The notes beneath the pieces were generated by a model. It saw nothing but the letters and a program-made list of their open reading frames with translations, was not told the DNA's origin and did no database searches. A program made the translations under genes and the position numbers. Source: Opisthorchis felineus (lineage: Eukaryota > Platyhelminthes > Trematoda > Opisthorchiida > Opisthorchiidae). From it: a stretch of 64,000 nt of DNA. The stretch is from contig SJOL01001578.1 of the NCBI GenBank assembly GCA_004794785.1, forward strand, positions 436,336-500,335, read 5' to 3'. Positions 42,901 through 53,748 of this stretch are shown in pieces; the stretch's first letter is position 1, and the number at the start of each line of letters is the position of its first letter.

Positions 42901-45900
42901 AAAAGTGAGGTGATTCTTTTCGAAAAAATCCGGAAAACATTTCTTGTATTTTTATGTTGACGATATGTAACTAAAGCCAGCGAGGATGTGCAGACGGCGC
43001 CCGTCTATGTTTGGTTTCAGTGACTGCGGCAGAGTTGAGCTATTTTCTCTTGATGGAAGACGAATCACCTAACCTTATGTAAACATAGCTTCACGATGTT
43101 TGATGCCACTTTCCACTTGGAAGCTTTGGTAACACAAATGTCCGGTACACCAAACAAATGTGACAAAAGTTTAGTTACACAGCGGAACACTGATTCAACT
43201 TTTCGGCTTCTCTATAGTCTACGTGTGAAACCGACCAAAAACTGTTGGTCAAGTGAGCCTAAGACGATGGTATATAAAGATACACTTATAGTTTATTAGT
43301 TTTGATGAGGTGATGAAATATGAAATGAAGCTAACTCTTTCGCAGACTTTGATCAGAAGTGTGCAGAGAACAATGGACCCTTTAAATTTCCTGGTCCCAT
43401 ATTTGACTTCAAACAAGGATGTTCGTATACCCTTAAAACGGTTCATTCCCCTGTTATTCCACCGAATCTCTTACGTCTTAACGGTTCAAAACCATTGTAT
43501 GTTTGGACGTTATGTATTGTGTGCGCAGCACCTTATTCTTTATTCCTTATGAGTAGTTAAAACGAAGGACAGCCCGTACACTCAGGGACTAGTGGCATTA
43601 GAACAATTAGAAAAACAATGAGTAAATTTATTGCCGGGTAAAGCTTCCTTTTGACGCAAAATCTTCGTCGTTGAATGAGTTACCAGGCTGACCGACTTTT
43701 AAAACAGATACTGGACCGATCGGTAGGGCATCTTACCGAGGAAACACCTAATCAGTGTGAAGTTTGGGCTAGAAGGGATTTTTGTTAAATAGTACGGCTG
43801 AGTAAGGATTACACCGGGAGTGACCGTTTTTGTTCAAACCAATCGAGCTGAAGATTCCTCTCGAATGTCCCTAACACTTTTGGTGGTCTGTTAAGGTAAG
43901 CCAGCACTACAACGAGTGGGCTAGCGGAAAGGGGTACATGAGATCTTCGGGATGCATTTTCCACCTTAGATCTAAATCCTCTTGCATGATACTTGCACAC
44001 CGCCACGTTTCACCCAGGCTGATCTAAAATCGCTATCTACGCGATAGCCAGTTCTACATACTACATTCTATCAATGCTACAGCTGCAGCTGAAACCAGTG
44101 CACTTCGACACACATTTTTTTAGTTGGGAAACTGAACTGAACTGATTGAACGCTGAGACGCTTGGTAAGTTCCACTACCTCTGACAGCAGTGAATGTGGT
44201 ATGAATCGTAAACCATGCCTCGAAACATCAATATTTTCTAAATCTACTCTCAGTTGTGTGTAATGTACCTACTGCCACCACCATGCCCCTGGCCAACATC
44301 TGATATTTATCTGCATTTATTGAAAGCTTGTCCACACTTCTCTTGTGCTCACTAATCCTGGTGTGCAGTTCCATGACTGTCCGTCCTATGTGGACCTCAG
44401 TCTACCTCAGTCTATTATGCATGCAGTCTCTAGTGCTTTCAACCAGGATGACGAGCCTCCAATTGCGCCACTACTGAGCGTAACGTTTTTCCCATATGGA
44501 ACGCTACTCCAATGTTGGCCGTGTCTAGAAGCCTCCGAGCAATCTCCGATCTTCAGCCCGGCGTAAGATGACAGCCGTATCAGTGCATTCCTCACTAGGT
44601 CTTGATACCGCAGGAAATGCCCTTTTCAACTGCCGCTTAACAAAACTGACTTGAAGTCTGTTTTTGACCCCGGCTGGAGGTACTATTCGATCGGCTTCCT
44701 CTGTACATAGCAATCTGATTGGACTAAACATCGATGACACAGTGCTATCGTACATCTGTTTAGAATGAGCGAACGATTAGTTAATGGAAGCATTCGTATT
44801 TTTTTATTTCCAGTATATGGTCGTTTTTACTTTTTCATCAATCTTATGTGACATCCAGGAAGTGCAGTATGCTTGAAGCAGACTATATATCCATGCTAAA
44901 CTCTATTTGGGAATCCAAAGTACTGAAATAGTCTTAGAAACTATTGTCATGTCTGACCACCATTACAGTATCATCTACACCGTGCTACTACAAATGATCT
45001 TATCAAACCAAAGAAGTTTTTGTTTTTCAGCTAGAAACCGCGTATGAGATATATTGATTCTATGCGCCACGGTTTTTCTCCTTCAAACGGGGCGGATCAG
45101 CCACACATCAAAGTCATGACCCGGATACCAATAAACAAGCAATTTAGACAATATCTGTTATCATTATATCCCAAAGTGTGAAACGAGGAAGACGATATAT
45201 GTCCACATGAACAGGTTTCTTGGTTGAGACTCTCAAACACTCCCAGTCACTTCTTGGAAGTTTTCGTTCGGCAAATTACCGACGAGTGGGAGTTCTGTGG
45301 AGCGAACGGCTCAGATGGATGATCAGAATGTCTAATCAAAGGAAACTATAGAATGTGACTTCCAAGTCTATTATGGATGAAGGATGTCTCACGAAAACGA
45401 CCCGACATCTCACCAGAACTGGTCCAATATTCAAATTACAACGGCACTGCTTCGAAGACAAGTACTCATGTTATAACAGCCTTCGTTACACACCATTCAA
45501 AATGATGAAGATAACACATAGCAACATCAGCTACACTGCAAAACTGTACATTCTAGCCTACACTGATAGACTGATTTCAAGACAGTGCCGTGGATTTCAC
45601 ACTCTGGTAGTCTATTTCACGCATGTAGCATCTCTTCCCTCGGCCCAGCAATGTGTCTGCCTAAATTACTGACTTTTCGACTACATCAACGGGCTTATCT
45701 AAATGAAAGTTTAGGTTTGATCCCACCAAAATTCTAGAGCAGTGATTTTCGTTTTACGCGCTCGAAGCCTACGGTAAATTTTGTAACACAAGGTTTTGCG
45801 TTAAATAATAAGGGTGGCTTTACAGTTACCCGTATCGTCATCCATGGGAGAACTAATAAAAAACAGCTCGGCTCAAAAGTGGTGAGAAGGGAAACACGAA

Positions 45901-48222
45901 GGTCCCGTAATGCATCAACCAAGAAGCTAAGATAACGTGTAAAAATAGAGAGTTCTGATGCTAGGCGCCTTCTAAGCATTCGACAAACCACTTAACCCGA
46001 ACTCAGAAGAGAACGCTTTATACAGCTCTTTTGTTGTAACTGGGTTTTTCCTTCCGAAATGTCCGGAGTCATTTTTTTAAGTTTCCCACCTAACTTGGTG
46101 ACCAAACAAATACTGTTCACTGAGTTCATGATGGATACCAGATGCACCAACCCAAATGACAAACGGAGTGGTTTACATTCGAGAGAGCAACAGTAAAAGA
46201 TACCATCTATGTGCTATGAGGATTAGTAGCAGATAAGTTCTACCTGTCTCAACCATTTCACAAATAATATTGCACCTTTCTTGTTAGAGTAATATTAAAA
46301 GATTCACTCTCTTTGAGAGGTATATGTTCACAGTATGACCCTGGTATCGCGGACTCTTCAATAAATAAATGAGTTTATAGGTGCCTGGTGCATCAGCCCA
46401 TTAGCCACGGGTTCGAGTCCCCCGGTGACTTATAATCTATTAACAGTGCGCATATGAAGGCATGGAACCCCCGTGGGTGTGGTGGCTATTTTCCGATTGC
46501 TTTTGAATCACATCACTTAGGTTAGTAGCTGGAAGGAAAACAAAATAATCTTGTCAGACCGGTCGCCTTTTGCCTGATAGCACGCAGTACATCATGGAAG
46601 TAACCAGTGGTACGTAACCCAAGGTTCGAGGGGGACCAAAATCGTCAGAGTCGGTAGCTTGATTTTTTCCCGTAATAAATTAATTTCATTGAACAAAACA
46701 GTTGTACATCTCAAATATATACAACATCTTTTATGGGTACCACCTTAGATTACGGCACAAGGAAGATCTGTTCCCCCGAGTCGCTTAACTAGGAATATGA
46801 CACTTGAGTGACCGCACTGGAAGAAAAGAGCCACCCGGACTGGTTCATTCAAAAACACAATAAAACATCAATAAAACACGACAGTTGGTTTTCACAGGTG
46901 AGCGCAAACCTGACTTAACCAAACTGTCCAAGCTCAGTCATAGGACAACACCTCATTTAGACTGAGTCTACGATGTTGAAAAATCTTCGTACTTTTTTAC
47001 ACAATGCACAGCTGCACGCCGTGCGACCAAATGTCGTACACCTCTCATTGTGCACACTAGTCCACATATGAGTGCAATATTGCTTCGATTGGAGAAATAG
47101 GACGACGTTTATCAAACTCGGGGAGCGAACGTATCCCCGGTGGGTCGCCAAAACAACTTCAGATGACTGTAACCATGGTGGTGGTTTCAAAAGCCACGTG
47201 TGCATGTCCCTAGCACCATTGACTGCGAGCCATTTACTCCAAACATACTGTGCTCTAATCGCTCAATTTACATTGTCTGCTCTACAACTGAGAAAACCCT
47301 AAAAGAAACATGTTCTATACAGCCCAACTAATTACCATTATACGTTACGGGCCCATGCTGTGTGGGTGCAAACGGACTCCTGTACCAAGTATCATTTCTA
47401 TTGTTGTCAGAATGGAATTTTACGGCCATTAGATCCGGAAATGTAGGTTGGCACAGTAAACTGTATTCACTATCATATATTTTTATGCATGTAATTAATA
47501 AGATGCAACAAAATCAGCTCAAACAGAAGTCATGATATCTATCCCTCTGAGTGGTCTATGACCGGCGTATAATCGCCCACTTTTAGTCTACTCGTGAGTA
47601 ATTCAATCAAATTCCATTTCAGTTTTCAATTCGCCACTGTGCCCATGCATTAAGGGGAACGAATGTCCAGTCCAGTGGATAGACCGGAAAAATGGTGTGT
47701 TTCATCCGTAACTACATATAGATGATTGAAAATGTGTTTATCCCCTAAATCAGTAAGGGTATCTGCCGATAGCTTCAGTAGTTTCATAATTCGTTTCACC
47801 ACAGCCCCTGTTTATCATAGCTTTAAATTCCCAGAAACGACGGGTCCAACAGCTTCTGAATAAATCGGAATGTGTGGTGAAGGGCACCAATAAGACAGAA
47901 CCACAGGGTCGGCAGTGAAATGCATTTCGCTCGGTAACCTCAACTAAACTTGTCCGCTTTACTACCTTCAATGAACTTGTTTAAGCTTCTCAAAAGTATC
48001 GCAAGCCGTAAATATAAATTTCACTGGCAGGATGCAACCATTACTGTTGGTAATGCGACTCCCCTCTACTTATCACGACAATTGAAAGGCACCTTTCTCA
48101 CATCGAATTTTTTAAAGAGAAAGAGATTTTTAACTTCACTTTCGCGTTCATGTTTGTAGAGCTATCAATATCGCTTCTTTACGATTAACTTACATCCCAT
48201 CATGTCACTGTATGCATATATN

Positions 48223-48258
<36 letters not shown>

Positions 48259-50622
48259 AGCTTCTCACGAAATTTCGTACAACCATAGTCAGCGAGGCAG
48301 GTTTGCACTGTGTGCACCGAGATCGGAATTGCGCTTCGTGACTTCACGTCCCTTAATCTAACACGGCGTGACAGTTGGGCCTGCAGGAAGTTATTTTACT
48401 TGGTAAGCGTCACGTTCACTATTTTTCTGAAAACGGCCTTATTCTAATACACTGTCAGTACATAATTTTCCAGATTAAACTTCTATACCAGTCTGGGTTA
48501 CCAGAAAATCCATTCACCCAGTACACTAAAACCACTCAATAAGAAGCATCCTGTACACAATGACAGTTTTTCCTTCCTCACTCACTTGTCGCTGGAGTCC
48601 CCACAGGAATTCGGGACATCCCGCTAAACCGGCCATCGGATATTAAACTCGGTCTCACGAGGCGCAGAAATCCCGTGGATTTTTCGGACGATGTCCCTCT
48701 TTATTCACTATCACTCATGAAATTGTAAGTCTCTAGGTTCAGGCTGCACACACGTTGGTATGATGCCCTACTTTAGTGACAGACTTTTTGGGCGGACTCA
48801 TGATTGAACATAAACCAAGCTTCAAACCAATCCCCTTTGTCCCGAGGCGTTGTTATCGAGTGATCAGAAGGTAGCCTGTGTTCACTGCAGACTACCAGCC
48901 GAAATTAACTAAGTTTGGTATGTTTGTGTATTTACATGAGTCTAGTCACTGAGGTTGTGCTGATGAAATTTGTTTTAACGTGATGTTTGTGAACGGAGAT
49001 ACATCTTTTTGGTACTCGAGGCCCAAACTATCCTCCTGCATTTTTGCAGGCTTCTTTATTAGGACATCGGTGACGCGATAGAACAGGCCGCCACGTGATC
49101 ATTCATTGAGGCAGGGAATAACCATGGAACAACGTTTTGATAGGAGGAACCAGCGCATTGTCAACTTTCCCTATCAACATATATATGGAGGACTGCGACA
49201 TACGAAACCCGGAAAGAGAACTGTCTTCGCCATTTGTTGCAAACTATTCGAATGGAGACAGTACAGGATACTCCAAAGCAGCAATGGTGGAATAAATCTC
49301 ATATACCTAATAGACTAGCTGGGAAGAATGAAAGCAAGCACCTTCCGAAGATGGCGAAATATGTGAGGAAAAATCGGAAAGATTGAGCTCGGAGACCTGC
49401 ACACCGTTTCCCTGAGCCCATGCAGGAAACACCGCTGTAGGAAAAGGCAGCAAAGTCAGGGAGTAAAATTAAGCAAGGTACTTGCTCTCTTCAACATCCC
49501 CCCTGGTGTGACTGCCTCTCCAAAACGACCGCATGACTGCCGCAGAGTTAAGTTACTTATCGTTACATAATACAACCGAATATGTCTGGAATTTTCAGAG
49601 TCGAAATAAAAAAGGAGCACTGTTGACCGATTTCGCAACCAATAATGGCTGGCTCGTGAGATTCAATCCTCCTTATTATACCTGTGTTCAATTTTTAGGT
49701 ATCGAAGTGAATGAAGTATCCACCAACACAGCAAGTTACTGGGATGAAGACATGTACTCACCTGGATCTCATACGAAAAAAAGTTTTGAACAACACTATC
49801 GAAGGGTAGAAAAGCCCTAGAAAGGGCATCTCCGGCATCGTTTATTGCTTTAAAGTTTTCGTGAGGAATACACCTATATGAGATAAATTTGTTCCTTACC
49901 ATGACGTACTTTGGATACCAACTGGTCAAAGGTCTACAAGAAGAAAACTCAATAAATTCACTCCTTATACAGATGCGCCTAAACATGCAGTGTAAGCCTA
50001 GGATAACTATGCCGATCGGTACGGAATCTTTGGATGCACATCCATAAAAGTCGTCAGGAAGGACACTGCCTCTGCTAATAGGTGTAATTTAAGGGTTTCA
50101 TTTATTGTTGATCTCATCGTGGATTTTCAGTTAGAAAAATGGAGGCCTCGTGATAACTTACAACTTAATGGTCAGTCCTTGTCCTAAGTTCCTTAAACTA
50201 GTGCACTAAAAATAGACATTTGAAGCTGCGTATCCCCACAGAATCGACGGAAGCTATGGAATGATGACTGATCACTAAATAATTTACCTGAAAAAACGGT
50301 TTCCTGATTCTCGGAGTTGTCTGGCCTTTTCAACATTCTTCACTTCCACTTCGCCCGACGACAAATCTTCGATGAAACGTAGGATGTGGCGCAGTCCCTC
50401 AGAAGCTTCTTTGTCCTCGATATACTTAACGACACTGTGATAGTACCTTGCGGCTGTCTGTGTTGAATTGGCGCCTTCAGCCACGTGACTATACAGTGTG
50501 GAAGTCTGACAATCTAACGGTTTTCTAAGCAAACGCTCAGCGAGCTTGTCGTCCTTCTTAACAATGTTCAATTCGATGTCCAACAGACGAGACCACAAAG
50601 AGCTGACCAGGTCAGTCGACAT
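21423..50622 (-). CDS. SMYD4-like SET and MYND domain protein-lysine methyltransferase, six exons
   Basis: The coding sequence joins 50622-50288, 37931-37496, 33318-32957, 28494-28047, 23097-22867 and 21902-21423. All junctions are GT-AG, the phases agree, and the product is 763 residues (vertebrate SMYD4 is about 800). Domains in order: TPR helices (about 95-165, RESGNRFFR at 105-112), SET-N (GRYVVATEEFQPGDVL, 274-289), MYND zinc finger (C324 to C377), SET-I helices with the SMYD4 signature LQCNAHAI (468-475), SET core GQVRVATALFP and NHACEPS (499-521), SDEVYNCYGP (542-551), post-SET C574-x-C576-x2-C579, a CPSC pair at 634-637, and a helical C-terminal domain. The family methylates lysines using S-adenosylmethionine, and SMYD4 orthologues act in muscle and heart development; substrates here are unknown. 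The ATG at 50622 is preceded by an in-frame TGA. The gene spans 29.2 kb. Confidence 0.93.
21903..22866 (-). other. SMYD4 intron 5 (964 bp)
   Basis: The shortest SMYD4 intron, GTGAGT to GCAG. No repeat or open frame worth noting was seen in it. Confidence 0.8.
22867..23097 (-). CDS. SMYD4 exon 5: SET C-terminal part and post-SET zinc site
   Basis: Encodes residues 528-604, exactly 77 codons. The acceptor is TTCTGATTTGTAG and the donor CGG|GTGAGT, both phase 0. It holds FIVLRCAKPIHPSDEVYNCYGPHY, the strand pair and the catalytic Y-G motif (Tyr549), then RRAQLQRQYFFSCNCQHC, the post-SET C-x-C-x2-C. This exon is short and has no ATG-initiated open frame of its own, so it is easy to miss; the exon 4 to 5 phase match and the continuity of the SET fold support it. 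Confidence 0.94.
23098..28046 (-). other. SMYD4 intron 4 (4.9 kb)
   Basis: GTGAGC to GTAG. It contains a short (TA)n tract near 26.77 kb and scattered short open frames without recognisable domains. I found no missing exon: exons 4 and 5 join in phase and give a continuous SET domain. Confidence 0.8.
26769..26783. repeat. (TA)n microsatellite
   Basis: About seven TA units within SMYD4 intron 4, followed by a short CA-type tail. Confidence 0.85.
28047..28494 (-). CDS. SMYD4 exon 4: SET-I helices and SET core
   Basis: Encodes residues 378-527. The acceptor TTTTGACAG supplies the third base of Arg378. After GLGHLCFRLAWLRRK come helices, the family-specific block RRLQCNAHAIT (466-476), then GQVRVATALFPCVSMLNHACEPS, which forms the cofactor- and substrate-binding core. 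The donor GAG|GTGAGC is phase 0 and cuts the SET domain just after the NHxC motif. Confidence 0.94.
28495..32956 (-). other. SMYD4 intron 3 (4.5 kb, contains an assembly gap)
   Basis: GTAAGG to ACAG. The intron contains the run of N at 31797-32158. No exon is required between exons 3 and 4, since the split Arg378 codon joins them exactly. The gap size, and hence the intron length, is uncertain. Confidence 0.75.
31784..32165. repeat. Assembly gap inside a (TA)n microsatellite
   Basis: A run of 362 N (31797-32158) flanked directly by ATATAT on the left and TATATAT on the right. The gap sits inside a TA microsatellite. Any apparent open frame across it is an artefact. Confidence 0.95.
32957..33318 (-). 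CDS. SMYD4 exon 3: SET-N and MYND zinc finger
   Basis: Encodes residues 258-377 plus two bases. The acceptor is CTTTCTTTTCAG, phase 0, and the donor CG|GTAAGG. It carries the SET-N strand pair (GRYVVATEEFQPGDVLAVEP) and the MYND ligands C324-x2-C327-x10-C338-x2-C341-x5-C347-x5-C353-x19-H373-x3-C377. The spacing between C353 and H373 is longer than usual for MYND fingers. Confidence 0.93.
33424..33720 (-). other. Unassigned exon-like open frame inside SMYD4 intron 2
   Basis: A 98-codon open frame on the minus strand. An acceptor-like sequence (CTACTGTATCCAG) inside it would start an exon at KCFKVLHNEESLYLFDLAR, and the frame ends in a stop. Its phase (2) does not match the SMYD4 junction between exons 2 and 3 (0), so it cannot be a simple cassette exon. 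I recognise no domain. It could be chance, an alternative terminal exon, or a relic. Confidence 0.2.
37211..37280 (+). repeat. Dispersed repeat copy A
   Basis: About 70 bases that match, at roughly three quarters identity by eye, the reverse complement of 56481-56548. Shared blocks include ATCAAGTGG/ATCAGGTGG, GTCGATCT and GCAAACGT. Nearby (about 37306-37321) is GTGCGCGGTTGGGT, which also occurs beside the other copy. Confidence 0.65.
37496..37931 (-). CDS. SMYD4 exon 2: TPR region
   Basis: Encodes residues 112-257. It opens after the acceptor TTCACTGTAG and continues the TPR with SELYRQALMHAP and LLHGNLSAVFARQQCW, the counterpart of the family's L-x-A-N-R-S-A-x-L-x-x-x-x-x-Y block. The latter half (VKRLWSRITQCCDHMG onward) links the TPRs to the SET domain and is poorly conserved. 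The donor is GCT|GTGAGT, phase 0. Confidence 0.9.
37932..50287 (-). other. SMYD4 intron 1 (12.4 kb)
   Basis: GTAAAT to GTAG, the longest intron of the gene. I found no gene or recognisable transposon peptide inside it; the only named element is a (TA)n microsatellite near 48.2 kb. Exons 1 and 2 join exactly in phase within a TPR helix, so no coding exon is missing. Confidence 0.75.
48216..48254. repeat. (TA)n microsatellite with one ambiguous base
   Basis: About 19 TA units in SMYD4 intron 1, with a single N at 48222 that marks an unresolved base call. Confidence 0.9.
50288..50622 (-). CDS. SMYD4 exon 1: start codon and first TPR helix
   Basis: Encodes residues 1-111 plus two bases of codon 112. 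It is mostly helical and charged, and ends in KARQLRESGNRFF, the usual start of the SMYD4 TPR. The donor is CAG|GTAAAT. The split codon AG|G is completed by exon 2 to give Arg112, so the TPR helix runs uninterrupted across the junction (NRFF-R-SGNLSRSSELYRQA). Confidence 0.92.
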
Positions 50623-50696
50623 TGCGTAATTTCAGGCTATAAAGTCAAAAATATAGTTGTCAAGTGAAAATCACCCACAAAAACTGAAAAAATGCG
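50623..50696 (-). promoter_or_regulatory. Candidate 3' splice or trans-splice acceptors upstream of SMYD4 ATG
   Basis: Upstream of the start codon on the minus strand are two acceptor-like sites. TTTTTGACTTTATAG ends 15 bases before the ATG (exon would begin at 50636). GCATTTTTTCAG ends 62 bases before it (exon would begin at 50683). Either could receive a spliced leader, as is common in flatworms, or end a 5' UTR intron. Confidence 0.4.
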
Positions 50697-53600
50697 TTAC
50701 GAAAAACACCGCAACGAATATTTCGTTTTAATGGGAGGGTACAGGAACCACCGTATTGCTAAACACTACAGCAGAAAGTTCTCAATAACGAGCACCCGCA
50801 GGAAACCACCAAACTCTACTCTGATGTGCGACAATCTATACTTCTTACGAAAACCTTCTGATAGAATCCGGGCTTACTGTCGAACGCATAAAGTAGTCTT
50901 AGATAGGCAAGTTTCAGTTTATTAGATTGTTTCCTGTTACCAACCAAAAACACTAAAGTCAGCACACGTCATGCGACAAATATCAAATGACCGTATAAAC
51001 GTCTTCCGGGTGTATCCAACCAAATGCAGGGTCCATTCCTGCACATGTGTATTAATTGGTGAGAACCTAGCCTCCCGATATCCTGGTTATCTATCCGGTC
51101 CATAAATCTCCTCTCGTCATAGATAACCTGTTTTCTCAGAAAACAGTATATCTGGTCACTGGAACCTATGCGAAGCTGGAAAAATTTACATTTTTCCACC
51201 GCATCTATAGCCCCTTTTTAGTAGTCATATCGGCTATGATCGTAAGGGAAACAATCGCACAGAATTCACTGTAACGAGAATATTTCACAGAACAATTTGA
51301 GTAGTACTCCCCGGGGTTCAGGAATAACTGTGTTGTGAGATGCCCATTGGAATAGTAGATACAAAAAGGGAAACATAGTTCTCTAGAACTAGAGGAGTAA
51401 ATCAAGGAACAGTCAACTAAGCACTTCTTGAAAGACAAAACATCTGGCTGGACATCATCGTAATCTAGGGATAGATATATAAACAGATTAATTGTTACCA
51501 AATTTTTAAATCACTGTCATCCTATCTTCCTTTGCGCGAAGCCACTGTGCCCCTCATCTTGTGCGTACTACATTAACATTTACACAGTAACAGCCCATAG
51601 AGCGATACTTCCGAAGGGAAGTCACTATTACAAAATGCTCAGTACTTTTTTCTTCTCAGTTGTCTGTCTTCGGAAGATTGCTGTATACGAGAAATGCCGT
51701 GAATGGGTTTCCTGATTGGATACTAGTTTGTGAACACCAGGCTAGCAGACATTCAGAAGAGTTTGGGATCCCCATACGCGGAAATCTCGAAAATTGCAAA
51801 ATCCAGAAAGAGAATACTTGGTGCCACTGGAAACTGTCTCCGGAACATGGCAAAAGTTTTATTTTTCCTGCGATTCATTGTGGCTTTTATTGTCGTAACC
51901 AGAAGTCTTGATATGACTCTCTGAACACAGCTCAATGTCAGTTTCAGTGATATTATTTTGAACGCACCACAAACTTCGTTAGGCATCCTCAAATGGTTTT
52001 CATTCTGGCAGGCATGGTACAACAACAAAGGTTGTAACAGGACTCATTTCGGAATAAGAAACTTCCCAATCAAATCTACCCAATGAGACGATGCCGACTA
52101 TAGTGATATGATTGACAACTCGCGTAGTTTTATAACATTAAAAACCGGTGACGGATATATAGACTAATATCATTTAATTTCACTTACGCACACTCATGAA
52201 CTACGATCAGTAGATACAAAGCATGTGGATTGAAACTGGTGCGACAAAGCAATGAAATGGATCATGAGGGCATTACGGATCAAATCAAAATTTCGACAAA
52301 TTGGAGAAAAACTCAGGTGATCACGACTACCCACAATAGAAAATATAATATGATGGTCAACCACCGCTCACCTCCTGTCTAACGTCGACTTAAGCCCCCA
52401 TAGAACCCTCTGCTACCCCTCTGGACAGCGATGATACGTGTGTAAGGGTAATCGCACTTGAGGCGATCATTTGAAGCAATCCCAGAATTGAGATTTAATG
52501 TGAACAGATGAAAGCATTTATCACAGCCAAGTTATCAGTGTAAGTAGTCGTATTTCACTACTTTTTCCCGCATTCTATAACTATTATCAGGGTACAGTTT
52601 TAGGACAGAACACGGATTCTAATCATTATCCAGTAGTAGTAGGTTCTCGACGGTAGCTTGTTTAGTTTGCTGTTAATCATGTATCGTGAGTCAGGGTACA
52701 GCGGTTCTCTATTTTGAGGGGACCTGGTTGAAGAGGTTCCCTTGAGAAGAGGCCTTTATCAGAAGTGACGAAAAAATCCCTATACGTATGTAAAAACCGG
52801 ATAAATTTGAAGTAAACTATTCACTTTTTTTAGGAGGGAACCCGCTGTTTTGTTTGTACTTCATATTACTGTATTCCTATGTGGTCCGTTTATAATGTAG
52901 TTCCCGCACAATGTGCATTAAACACAGAATGGTTTTGGAGTCCCATATTCCCAGTTCTTTCGCAGTTTCATTGAATCGAGTACTCTGTGACTTCCCGTAA
53001 TCCTAAAACAAATCCCTTCTTATAGACGTAATACACTACTCATAAGATTGCTGAACATCATAAACGAAAGTATCACCTGGATTCCAGGTGGGTCTTCCGT
53101 CAAAACCAAGTTGGTATGCAATTGGGTGTATTTCGTTAAGTCCCTTTTTATCTGTCATTCAGTATTCCCACTTTTTTAAGGCTGTTTTGTTGACACACTT
53201 CAGATTTGACATGGCGTGAAAAATTTATCTACGATAAAATAGTGAAAATGATTTTTCTGCTAACCTAACGTTGACATGTTGGCCGGTTGTCACATTCTTG
53301 CCTAGGTAATGTAAAGCGATGTTCGAAATTAGGTATAATACATAAATTATTTGTCAGAATAGTCAATCTGCGTCTTAAAGACAGAACCTACTTGATAACC
53401 AGTCCAAAAGTGGAGTTATTAACTTGAAACGGAGAACTACGCACGATTCCCTGCGAAAAAATTCACAGGGAGAGTAAACTTGTTTTGTACAATGAGACTT
53501 GCAATGGGGGCATGAATGACGACTCCTGAAGTGCGCTGTCATTGGCATCAACCAATCTGAATGAAACTGATGGGAACGTCAATGTTGAAATCGCGCTGGG

Positions 53601-53748
53601 ATCGGTGAATACCGTTCGGTAAGGTTAAGGAAAAGTGTGCAGCCTACCTAAGGCAGTATTTCACATTTCTGAACAAGTCACTGTCGACCATGTTAGGGCT
53701 GATTTCTGTTGCTCCTTTGAGCACTAGAGATTAAAAGACTAGACGAGT
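50697..53748. other. Intergenic region 5' of SMYD4
   Basis: No gene or mobile-element peptide was recognised. Open frames here are under 100 codons. The SMYD4 promoter may lie in this stretch, but I cannot point to a core motif. Confidence 0.4.

Noticed and set aside
46375..46432. tRNA-like segment with GGGTTCGAGTCCC
   Set aside because: The T-loop-like motif is present, but I could not fold a convincing T stem, anticodon arm or acceptor stem around it. At most it is a tRNA-derived repeat remnant.
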